Origin: Sabellastarte sp. h YS-2021
Lineage: Eukaryota > Annelida > Polychaeta > Sabellida > Sabellidae
Direction of reading: 5' to 3'
Length of the DNA stretch: 64,000 nucleotides
Assembly (NCBI GenBank): GCA_964017235.1
Contig: OZ024934.1
Coordinates: 89,680,706 to 89,744,705, forward strand
Position numbers and translations under genes: made by a program. This document shows positions 1-9,858 of the stretch, one piece after another. Below the pieces are notes generated by a model. It saw only the letters and a program-made list of their open reading frames with translations. It did no database searches and had not been told where the DNA came from. Numbering within the stretch: position 1 is the stretch's first letter; every line of letters begins with the position of its first letter.

Positions 1-179
1 ATGCATTCTCAAAGAAAGTGAAGGACTTCTTTTACAGAAAAGACATGCTTCAGAGTATCTTAAATACAATTTATTCACATTGTTTACACTTAAAGCAAGT
101 GTATTTCAACTATTGCAACAACTGTGTGGAAAGATGCTCAGTGATGTGTTCTATACTCAATTTGAAATATAAAGAGACC
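1..179 (+). other. possible partial exon at the left edge, unidentified
   Basis: Reading from base 2, the plus strand is open for about 58 codons to a TAA near 177. The peptide is amphipathic and helix-like, with segments such as KESEGLLLQKRHASEYLK and LLQQLCGKMLSD. It could be the end of a host exon that began before the window, but I do not recognise the family and see no clear donor site. Codon use does not differ much from the flanking AT-rich DNA. It may be chance; confidence is low. Confidence 0.2.
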
Positions 180-269
180 ATAAAATTTATTTTCTACTTA
201 AAATTTTCATACTGACAGTGATTTGAAGACTGTATTTATTGTAACCTAATTGTCAGCACTAATGTAAAA

Positions 270-742
270 TAGGGATGGGTCGGTAGGCTCGGTATCTCGG
301 TATCAATAGCATTTTATTGAAATACTGTGATGAGATTTTAAAACCGCCACTTTGCTCGTGAACATATATAATGTAAGAGTTATACTATTAAAAACATAAC
401 CCAAATCTGAAGAAATTATAAACTTTTATCTAATATTGTCATGCATTTGCAGACTTTTATAGTGATTGTGTTGAGCAGAACTGCCATATTTTATAACCTC
501 AATCTCGCTTGTCCGCTCATATAATTGAAGGAAAACTTAAAATATTGGGAACAAATCAGAAAATTGAAGAAATTACAAGCTTTTATATCATATTTTGTGT
601 ATTTAGACACTTTCATTGTGATGTTGTTAAGAGAAAACGTGATGTTTGTTTGGGGTGTACTAAAACACGGAGTCCCGGAATTGGTACGGTTTTGCAGTGG
701 CGACCTCCAGATGTACACATTTTTGGTACCGACCCATCCCTA
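270..742. mobile_element. hAT-like MITE, copy 1
   Basis: The element is bounded by the 16-bp inverted repeats TAGGGATGGGTCGGTA (left) and TACCGACCCATCCCTA (right). The flanking octamers atgtaaaa (262-269) and atataaaa (743-750) match at 7 of 8 bases, which fits a slightly decayed 8-bp hAT target duplication. There is no transposase reading frame, so it is non-autonomous. The next sub-terminal bases of the left end (CGGTATCTCGGTATCA) resemble the right end of the element at 2304-2665, which makes the two one family in opposite orientation. Confidence 0.75.
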
Positions 743-2303
743 ATATAAAACAAATTCTATGTCAAAGTAGACCTCAGGCTAAATGTGTATGCTGAAAATA
801 ATGAAACAATGATGTGATGTAAAGCCATAACGGGATTTCTAACCAAAAGACAAACAGTCGGTGAATTGTAACTCTAATTGGACTTTTATAGTGCTTAATC
901 TCCCATTGATTAAGCGAGAAGACATTGTTATTAAATAATCAGTCTAAAGCATGAGACAATGATTTGTTTGTTGGAAGTTGTTCAGCTGGTGTTGTTGGGT
1001 TAACAATAGTGGGATGGAGAGACAGGAAAACCTTTATTATCCAACATTCTGTTATCCAAATATTCACTTTTATGAACACATTTCATTTCTCCCAAATTTA
1101 CATTTCTCTGTTGCTTTATACTAGAATACATTTTCTATTTTTATATTTTTTGCCCCCAAAAAAATTCTTTTCTCAGGATGTTTGGATAATAGAGATTCTG
1201 TTGTATGTGATAAACTGATTTAGATTGAAATTCTTAGTACTGAGACATTTTGTGTAATTCTTTTGTTAAAAATTGGAATTTCATTATCCTGATACGTCAT
1301 TTTTATTATTTCACTATTTACACTCGTATTTCACCCTTTTTGGGTGCATTATATAAGTTTCTTAAAATATAATTAACAGATGACAAGACAGATGCTAATA
1401 AAAACGTTTTAGATCATTGCGTTAGGGATGAGTGAGAGTTCTTAAATATTTATGCTTTTTCCATGTAAATTCCAATATGGCGGCCAACGAGAGAAGAAGG
1501 ACGAATTACCAAATGACACTACTATGGTACACACTAAAATGTGAACTCGGTCAAATCCAAACGTCCATTTTTCTTGGTCGTTGGCTGGGGTCCTGCGGCC
1601 TCCCGAGTTAGCATTCAGTTCCACACGGTAAGCTTGTAGCTTATAAAAGCTACATTTAAATAATTAAAATTTTCAAGTTTTTTTCATGTAAATTCAATCA
1701 GAATGGTCCATTATAAGTAATGGTGATTCACTCAAAAAGTGTGCCTACTGTGAACATGTAGACATCTGATATTTAACCAAATGAAATAAAAAAATATTAA
1801 AAATAAATTGGGAAAATATCTGAACGGAAGGATGTATTGTGTCCAGATACATGTTACTTTAACTGGCATATTTTCCCAAATATCAACCAACAGTAAAGAC
1901 GGCAAAACTTGATAGTTGGTGTTTATTTGATTCATATACACATTAACTAAATCCAATTACAGATGTTCAGCAGATTTTAGCAGATTTTACAGTTTTTTGT
2001 GTAGACTTTGGTTAATTTTTGTTTTAAGGTCCTGGTTTCCATATTTTCTTTCAATTGTTACACTACCCAGTCATCACTCCTGTTTTTATGCATTTGAATC
2101 ACAGTAGAACCTTTGACTATGGTGAGATTCTGGTCAGATAATTGTTATATTAATATACTAGAAGAGGTAGTTCACTGTAAAACTGTAGACATGTGTAACT
2201 TTGGGAGAGTGGAGATGATGATGTAAAATTGATTGTTATTTGGATAACAGAAGTTTGGTTATGAGATATTCCACTGTATAGACTCTGTGTTGTTTATGGT
2301 AAT
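743..2303. other. intergenic, no gene seen
   Basis: AT-rich sequence without a convincing exon. A degenerate pogo-like MITE relic is visible at about 1015-1205: 'ttattatccaacattctgttatccaaat' type wording at the left and 'ggataatagagattctgttgta' type wording at the right, both resembling the intact copies at 4608 and 20396. A short piece of the same end occurs at about 2101. Confidence 0.5.
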
Positions 2304-2665
2304 TAGGGCAGGGTCGGTAGCAGATTTTCTATTCTGGTGTCCCACCAGCGCAAAGCGGTCCAGATTCTGGGATACTGAAAAAAATGTATTCTAGAATATT
2401 CCCCTTTAATTAGACTCGATAATACAAGTTGAGCTCCTTGAAAACAAAATTTAGCAGTTCTTCCCAAAGAAATTGCTATAAAAGTGTTAACAAAAATATA
2501 AGACAAAAGTTTTGTAATTTCTTTAGCTTTGTGGCTTGGATGTAATATTTTATCTTTTTCCAGTTATATGTGCTGACATTCAAGATGTCAGTTGTAAAGT
2601 GTCTTCATGGTATTCAGATGATAGAGTCTTCATACCAAGATACCAGGGTTACCGATCCTGCCCTT
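2304..2665. mobile_element. hAT-like MITE, copy 2 (inverted)
   Basis: Left end TAGGGCAGGGTCGGTA and right end TTACCGATCCTGCCCTTA are near-perfect inverted repeats. The right-end sub-terminal sequence is the complement of the left end of the 270-742 copy, so this is a shorter relative (about 360 bp) in the opposite direction. No clean 8-bp target duplication is visible. It overlaps a short open frame at 2573-2733 that I therefore do not call as an exon. Confidence 0.6.
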
Positions 2666-4607
2666 ATGACAGTTTTCCTGTTGCAACCATGTGTGGAATT
2701 GAGCCAGGTGTTACCTGAAATGTCTTGTAATGAAGCTTAGGTGAAGAGTTTTCATAGTGTTGATTCTATAATGCAATTCTTCCGGGATCACTCATTTATT
2801 CCCCAACAAACACAGATTTGTGGCTATAAAATTAGTGTAGAATGTGTTTTCTTTTCTGGTGTGGGGAGAGATGCTGGAAGAATAGGAATAGTTTTAAACT
2901 TTTTTCTTGTCAAAATCAAGCAAGAAATGAGAATTTCATGCAGTAAATATTTTAGCATTTTACAAGCATACCTTTTGAACTGTTATGATGGAGCATATTG
3001 TTGAATGAAGTCACATTTATTATGTACTAAGTACAAAATTTAGGTTTATAACATAAATAGGCAAAATGAAGCACAGAGCGGATCATCACTTCGAACACTT
3101 CAAACAGATTAAGACATTGAAAGCCGTTCTACCTCTCTACCATCACATGTTTTAGCTCCTCCGGCAATATTGAATGGTGGTGGGAGTTTGCCCTACTTTT
3201 TTTGGAATTATTAGAATCAACACTGTTTAAACTGTGAAGGTGATGCCTGGCCTCTGAGGCCAATTCTATAACTTTGTTTCCCTTTTTTTCATGCGACACT
3301 TAAGACATGCCGGATTTTTGTGCTACCCAGACTGAAAAAAACAACAGAAAAAAACTGGTGTCGGTCGCTTAAAATCACTAACACCCTTGATGTGAAAACT
3401 TCTTTATGCCATGAAATTGACCAGTAATATCTGGCACATAAAATAAATTTGTAGCCAGGCATTGGGGGATGGGCATCATATTACTTGGAAACCCATTGTT
3501 TGTAATGATTTGAATTGTTAATAAATGATGTAAGAAGGAAGATGATTCATAGCGAGAGAAATTTGGGGGTGAAGATTATGTAAAGCTCAGTTGTTAAATC
3601 AGATGAGGTGTTAAAAATGACTGGAGGAGAGGAGGGGACACATAAAAAATGAAAGATATTTAAGTTGGTAAAAGTAATGAAGTAAAAAATAAATTTTTTT
3701 TAAAAAGGGGGGAAAAGTAATAGGGAAAATTTGTGGTAGAAAAGAAAAATAAGAAAATTATTCAAAAAAAAAAAAATGGAAATAATGTTTATTATAACAT
3801 TAAATGAAAAAAGTAACTGTAAGAAAAAAGAATAAAAGAACATGAAGGAAAAAGAAATTATTCGCATGATGAGAGAAAAATAGTATAATTTCAAACATTA
3901 CTGAAGAAAAACGATAAAAAAGGTGTAAAAAAAAAAATCAATAAAAGGAGAAGATCAAAAATAATAATAATAATAATTAAAAAAAATAAATAAATAAATA
4001 AAAAAAGAACTTATTTTGTTGATGTTAAAAGTAACTGAGTAACTGTACAGGAAAAGAAATGGTGGATGGAAAAAAATCAAAGATAGATAGTACATTATTA
4101 GATAAGCTGTATGAAAGGAGGAGTGAAAAGTGAAAACAATTGTATATAAAAAAGTAAGTACAATCAGTAAGAAAAACTCAAAGTAGAGCCATATAGGATG
4201 CACATTTTTTAATTTCAACAAATTCTCGTTGGCACAAAGAAATTAAGTGACCAACATTACTAATGAGATCTAGATTTTAAAATAAAGAGGGAGGTTCAAC
4301 TGCAAAGTCTATTCAGCAGCTGTTCGAATACTAACGTACTGATGGGTACAAAATGAGGTATACGAAGTAAAACTTAGAATTTTATGTCCAGGATTTCAAC
4401 AGCTAAGGACATATTGGAACGGGCCCTCAACATTACTACTTTGTGGGGGTCGAGAAGATATAAATCATGGTGTGTTAAAATTTATTCAGAAATACCATGA
4501 TGGGATGTCACAGAGCTGATTTTCATATTTTTTTATGATTTCTTTTCAGGATCATGTAAAACTAACATATCAAATCACAAGCTCAGTTTACTTTGACCTT
4601 GTTAGTA
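2666..4607. other. intergenic, purine-rich on the plus strand
   Basis: No gene seen. From about 3600 to 4150 the plus strand is dominated by A and G, with runs of A, 'gggg' tracts, and (AAT)n and (AAAT)n microsatellites near 3960-4005. Long minus-strand open frames rich in Phe, Leu, Ile and Tyr here are a by-product of this composition. A minus-oriented fragment of the SINE described at 31395-31535 lies near 4370-4465. Confidence 0.5.
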
Positions 4608-4766
4608 CAGTAGAACCTCTATTATCCGACCATCTAGGGGAGTAACAAATAGGTCGGATAATAGAAAGCCTAAAATAACAGGTTTAGATGGAGTTGGGAG
4701 AGTGAGTTTGAGGTTGGAAAATTGAAAATTTGGATAATAGAGGGTCGGATAATGGAGGTTCTACTG
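4608..4766. mobile_element. pogo/Tigger-like MITE flanked by TA
   Basis: A foldback element of 159 bp. The ends CAGTAGAACCTCTATTATCC and its complement GGATAATGGAGGTTCTACTG are inverted repeats, and TA flanks both sides, as expected for Tc1/mariner-pogo superfamily insertions. It contains internal copies of the 'GGATAATAGA' word and has no coding capacity. Solo end fragments lie nearby at about 4850 and 5089. Confidence 0.8.
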
Positions 4767-7371
4767 TAGAAGTCTCTACATGTGTCCATTATGAATAATA
4801 ATTTTGTAATATACCAGTAATTGTGATTATTATTATCCGTACAAGTAGTACAGTAGAACCTCTACTGTTTGAAAAGGTTAAGAGAAGAAGGTAACTGTTA
4901 CAGCAAAATTTTATAGTACACAGAGATGTGTATGACTGATTCCTTTACCTTTCATTGTGTCATAAGGTTGCAGAACGGAAAAGAATAGAAGAGGTCTTTC
5001 TTGGTATCAAGAAATGTGAAATTATAATTTTACAGAGAGTAGACATGAGTTAATGAAATACAATATTTAGATTATAAAGGTTTTGAACAGTAGAGGTTTA
5101 CTGTACTTATGTACTGAAAATTGTTAGTCTTATATGTATTCTTGATTGTATTTAACTGTTTTGTATTCTTTATTGTGTAAATTATTACAAACTACACTTT
5201 TTTCCTGGTTCTGAATTGCCTAAAATCATGAATAAAGACTTGAGACAACATAGATATTTCTTACTCTGTGTACAGTGTTTATATTCAGTCTGGTATACTT
5301 TCAACTGATCCAGTACTCAAAAAGAGAGAATAATCCGTTTACTAGTAACATTGTCATCACTATGTTGAGGATACAATATTTCTGTAAACTTGGGAGTTTA
5401 AAGAAACACTATAAAATAACTTGCAGAGAAAGATAGCGAGACATTAAATAAATTTTTAAAAACCTGATAATACATGATTAAGTTTAAAAAAAAAAAAAAA
5501 GGAAAAAGCCAGCATCCAATAATATGGAAGTTTTGTGTAATGTTTTTGTGAAGTGACTTGAGCTTTGTGATGATATGCTTTAGTAGTGCTATTAGCTGGT
5601 GAATTGAACTAATTGTATATTTTAGTAAAACATTGTGTGAACTTGAGTTTTCTTTCATGATTCATTCATTTCAGTCAAGAATTTGTTGTTTATAGATCTC
5701 TCATAGTGCAATGTTGTTAACAGTATTTCAAGTATGCACATTAAAAAGTAAACTTTTCATTGCAACTGAAAGAGCCTATTATTGAGAAAACCCCATATGT
5801 TTATTTCATGAAGTTTTATCGATCTCAACACATTGTTAAAATGGGAAAATTTTCTAATTTCTCTACATGATTTCCAAACTGCATTACAACTCTGTTGATT
5901 TGACACTAAAAAGAGCAGTTAAATGTATATCCTCATTTATATTTGTCAGAAACATGAATACGTTGTCTTTTGTGTGGTCATAATATTACATCTACTTGAG
6001 AGAGATTTGCACAAGTATGGCTTCCTTATTAAAAGCTTGGATTAAATATAGAATTGATTCCGACATTATGTAACTAATAACCGGATATATCCAGTTGTGG
6101 AAAACCTGGAAAAGTCATGGAATTCCATTTTCTTTTTCCAGGCCTGGAAAAGTCATCGAAATTGACTCCAGATTTTGGAAATTCATAAAAAGTCATGGAA
6201 ATTAAAAGGCATCCTTTCGTGAAACGGCATTATTCCTTTCTTTCATCCAGCATTTCAATAAAAAGATACGTTTATGTAATTGGATCAAATTTTGGTGTCT
6301 TCCATATCTTCCTGTACTGTGACTGGAACCTTGTGCATGGTTCTCAAAGGCAAAACCGGCGGGAGCTCATGGTCTCAGTACATGTCTCTTTCATGCCATG
6401 AAGCATGTAAAAGGTCCTTAATTTTAAAGCTTCGGTCATGGAGAAGTCATGGAAAAAATATTGAAATTTAGTGGATAAACCCTGTAATAACTCGGGCCAC
6501 TGTCTGAAGTATTTTCATATTGCTATAATAGTGTGAGAAATAAATGGATTTAGAAACAGTCACCTGAAAAAAGATAGAATAGCTGTGTGTTCTTTGCTTG
6601 ATGTGTTCAAAGTGGTTATAGCATATCTGTATGTTGTGAAAATACATTACAGAACATGTACAATGCTGCCACAAGTGTTATCCAGTGCTAGTTTTCAGCT
6701 AAACACTTTGTTAAAGCCAAAACTGCCCACTTATAAAAATAATTTGCAGGATTTAAAAAAATAAAGATTTAATGTGTAAACATCACATATTAATGTTTTG
6801 ACATGGTGTTTAACATATAGATATATTGAAATGTCTAATGTCACATTGGGTGCATTTATCAGATGAATCTTTCTTCTCTAAAATAAAGTTGGGTAGTAGG
6901 TTAGAGATTCATCTTGTCTGAATCTTGTGCAAAATTGTGTGAAATAAATATATGTATTTAACTTTAGTTTTTTCTTTGTTTTTTAGACCGGAAGATCCAG
7001 CTTTTAATCTCAATACAATGGTATATTGGCAAACAGGCTTGCACCCCACCCATTTACTATGTCAGTGCTTTACATCTTGGCCAGAATCTGGAAGAAAATT
7101 GCTAGTGAACTTGCCCAATGTCAGTAGTTTATAAACTCTTGCACTTCTTTCTACTAACAGTATACTCCCCCATTGTGATATATTAAAAGGTCCTGTTAAA
7201 GTATCTAAAAGATATCTCTGTGTTCAGTGCTGATCAAGTCATTATTCCATGCTTATTTGGTAAATTTCTGCAACTGAAAACCACTTGGAAGTTTGAAACT
7301 GGCAAACTACTGAAGTTCAGTCTGCTTCAGCAACCTGCTTCAAAGAGCAACCATTGCTTGCCGTTTGTTGG
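4767..7371. other. intergenic, no gene seen
   Basis: AT-rich. At about 6085-6475 there is a dispersed-repeat relic in which the word 'aaaagtcatggaa' recurs four times; its class is unknown to me. A possible splice acceptor at 6978 precedes a short open stretch to 7137, but no family is recognisable. AATAAA motifs at about 5231 and 6944 have no linked gene. Confidence 0.4.
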
Positions 7372-7491
7372 CAGTTTACAGTACAGAACCCTAGCAAACT
7401 CTATGTACTGGTTTCCTCTGCCCTTCCAACTACCCATCGTGATATGACCTGTACAGTGTTGAAAGCGATGTAAAACCCCAAATAAATAAAT
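7372..7491 (+). repeat. 3' part of a SINE (family 1)
   Basis: This segment matches, in the opposite orientation, the SINE at 53415-53632. They share 'ggcagtttacagta', 'gtactggtttcctctgccc', 'atatgacctgtacagtgttg' and similar words. It ends in a short (AAAT)n tail, as retroposed SINEs often do. The tRNA-like head is missing, so the copy is 5' truncated. Confidence 0.6.
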
Positions 7492-7833
7492 CAAAGAGCA
7501 ACCACTATTGAAGCTACCTGCCACATTTTACATTAATTTTGAACCAACCTTGAACCAAGAGCAAGCAGCTCTTCCATCTTAAAAATGCATATGTTTCTAA
7601 AAGCTGTAATTATGCCTCTGGTATGTTTTAATATTTCCATTTTGCAATACTATCTAAATTTATCAACACTGAATTAAATGCAAATGAAAGAGACTTCTAT
7701 ACTTTATATAGTGTGACGTAGGAAGTACAATTATTGGTTATCTCTTTCAACACCATATGTCCTCTGTAGTTCTCTTAGGGGAGTATTGATTAATGATTAA
7801 TAAAAATGAAAATGTCTCCAGTAAGAAAAATTC

Positions 7834-8027
7834 ATTTTATTGCGTTAATACATCCTATCCAATGGACAAATGCTTATCCGGTCGGCGTGGACCGGCCCGC
7901 CAAACGTCAGAAAAAGACGTCCTGTGTCTCCACCGGCCAAGCCGGTCCAGTACTGTGCACTCGCCAGGTGGCGTGTAGTACTTCCTTCCTGTCTAGACAG
8001 AGTGACGTCATAGCATCTTTTTCGTTT
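7834..8027 (+). repeat. left inverted terminal repeat of DIRS copy 1
   Basis: The segment is the reverse complement of 13581-13795, apart from the outer tips. The outer tip starts ATTTTATTGCG and is private to this end. The shared part runs from about 'ctatccaatggac' to 'ctttttcgtt'. It contains a perfect CRE palindrome, TGACGTCA, at 8003-8010. In DIRS elements the left repeat normally holds the promoter. Confidence 0.9.
8003..8010. promoter_or_regulatory. CRE palindrome TGACGTCA in the left repeat
   Basis: The octamer is a perfect cAMP-response element consensus. It is kept at the same place in all four terminal repeats of the two copies (also 13596-13603, 36058-36065, 41174-41181), although other parts of the repeats differ. 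Conservation suggests it matters for element transcription, but it could also reflect recent common ancestry. Confidence 0.5.
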
Positions 8028-8174
8028 GGCGCATGTGCTGTGTACACGAAATTTTCAGTGAACTTAATTTCTATTTTGTTCATCAATATTTTACAGAGTG
8101 TGTTTTTTTAACTTTGTCTTTGTGTGCAAGAGGTATTATAGATCATTTTGGTGTAATTTTCATTTCGGATCGTC

Positions 8175-9068
8175 ATGTCTTCGCCCAGTCAGAAGCATGG
8201 AAGTTGTGGACACATAATGGCTAGCTTTGATAGCCATAATTTCTGCGCACGTTGCAGGGAGAAGGGTAAGGGCACAGATCTGTGTATTAATAAAAATGAC
8301 TGTAACTCTTGCAATTTGCTCACAGAAGAACAACACTTACAGTTGTCTACGCCTTCTTATAGGCTCAAAAAGGAAAAGAGGGATCTTAAGAAATCTGATA
8401 CACCCAAACAGGACTCATCCAGTTCCTCTCTCATAGACCCGTACTCTGTTACGGTAGTGGGAGCTGTGGACGCCCAAGGGATTTTACAGTCCCCTGGTTC
8501 GAGTTCAGGAAAAGCACAGAAAACTGATTCCTCATCAAAACCCAAGGATTTAAAACCTAAAGCAGAAAAGCCTTCTAAATCGACTTCTAAATCTCACAAG
8601 TCTTCAGTTGATTCCAAGATCGACGACCTGGACCAAAAGTGGGCTGACAGATTTAATAGATTAGAAGCTCTGCTTTTAGCAAAGACTTTGGATAAACCAG
8701 ACCCAGCTTTTACCTCTGTCAAAGTCGCTCCTACACACTCGCCTCCGGCTAGCTCAGCCATATCTGATAAACCCTTCATTAGACCTTCCGGTTCTGCTTC
8801 AGGGACAGATGCTTCAGGTACCGACCTCGCTTCTCAGAGTCAGGTTACCGACCAGTCTGTCAGACCGGACACACTTCAACACACTTCAGATTTGACTGGT
8901 TCCTTACAGACTGTTTCCAAGTCGACCAGCAAGTCGCAAAAGAGTAGATCTTCTACCGACCGACTAGCAGATCAGGCTGGTACTGCATCTTCAGTTCCTC
9001 AGCAAGTACCTAGCAGGTCGTCATCTTCTCATGGACCAATTTGTGCGTCCGCCCAGATCACAAGCTAA
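8175..9068 (+). pseudogene. gag: DIRS gag, N-terminal part
   Basis: An ATG at 8175 opens 297 codons. Residues 10-55 form a Cys/His cluster (CGHIMASFDSHNFCARC, then C and DCNSC) of the kind found at the start of animal DIRS Gag proteins. Residues 60-290 are low-complexity Ser/Thr/Lys-rich, with a short predicted helical stretch near residue 150 (DDLDQKWADRFNRLEALL). The frame ends at 9068 exactly where a second open frame with gag character takes over (9031-9858), so one gag gene seems split by a frame change. The other copy has lost gag and cannot be used for comparison. Role: structural protein of the retrotransposon particle. Confidence 0.75.
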
Positions 9069-9858
9069 GTGGTATAGCTTTGCACCAAATCAAGAGAAGC
9101 CCGGACAGGATACTGGCAAGACTGTTTCCACTTGGTCTACTGACGCTTCCAAGATAAACAGTACCTACAGTCGCATAGCCAAGGCAGCCGGCATTGCATC
9201 TAATCCACCAGCCTCACGTCAAATCTCTCAAGATAACCTACGCAGGTGGGAGAAGTCTGCCCGCGAAGCCTCTACCATTTGCAACCAAGCGGCAGCCTTC
9301 AACCGGTGTCTTTACAAAGTTCAAGACTCTATGCAATCTCAACTGAAGGTGATTAAAGCAGACTTTAGTAAAGGAAAGTCGTCCTCAAAAGTTTCACAGG
9401 CTGCTGATGAGTTACAGTTCCTGATGAACTTCAACTCTAGCATTACCCAGTCCATGGCCAAGACATTAGAGCATCTCACGGACTTTGTTTTTGTTACTGT
9501 TGCTAACACCACCCTGGCCAGACGAGACTCTTATCTGTCTCACCTCAAGTTGGGAATTAAACCGGACACCTTTGCTGCCCTACGTACAGGACCACTACAT
9601 ATTCCTACACTGTTCCCAGATTCAGCACTTAAGCAGGCAGAACAGGATATCGCCAACTTCGAAAGCAAGGGACAACCCCAGTCTGGGAAGAAAGGTCGCT
9701 TTCACCCTTATGAGCGTCAGGACAAGCGTTCAGATTTCAGAAAGCCAGACCGCCCTGCTTGGAAGAATATTGGGAACAGGGGACAGCACAAGAGGGGCAA
9801 CGCCAAAGCCTCCTACTACTCATCGCGACCAGCCAAGGGCCAGCAGTACTATAAATGA
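9031..9858 (+). pseudogene. gag: DIRS gag, C-terminal part
   Basis: About 275 codons in the frame one base ahead of the first gag part. The middle is helical (DNLRRWEKSAREASTICNQA, VSQAADELQFLMNFNSS). The tail is basic and rich in Arg, Lys, Gln and Gly (KKGRFHPYERQDKRSDFRK), typical of a nucleic-acid-binding Gag end, and closes at TGA before 9859. It begins inside the end of the first part, so the two overlap by 38 bases. A programmed shift is possible, but a simple indel is likelier because the recombinase of this copy is also frame-broken. Confidence 0.7.

Noticed and set aside
2573..2733. Open frame after a good-looking acceptor (tctttttccag) that reads like a terminal exon
   Set aside because: Its second half runs through the right terminal repeat of the hAT-like MITE 2304-2665, so it is most likely element DNA; no family recognised.
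3700..4221. Minus-strand frames of 64 and 88 codons that look like membrane proteins
   Set aside because: Phe/Leu/Tyr content follows from the A/G-rich plus strand; no start context or homology.
6952..7137. Open frame after a T-rich acceptor at 6978
   Set aside because: No recognisable protein in any frame, no partner exon nearby, and the composition is only slightly different from its flanks.
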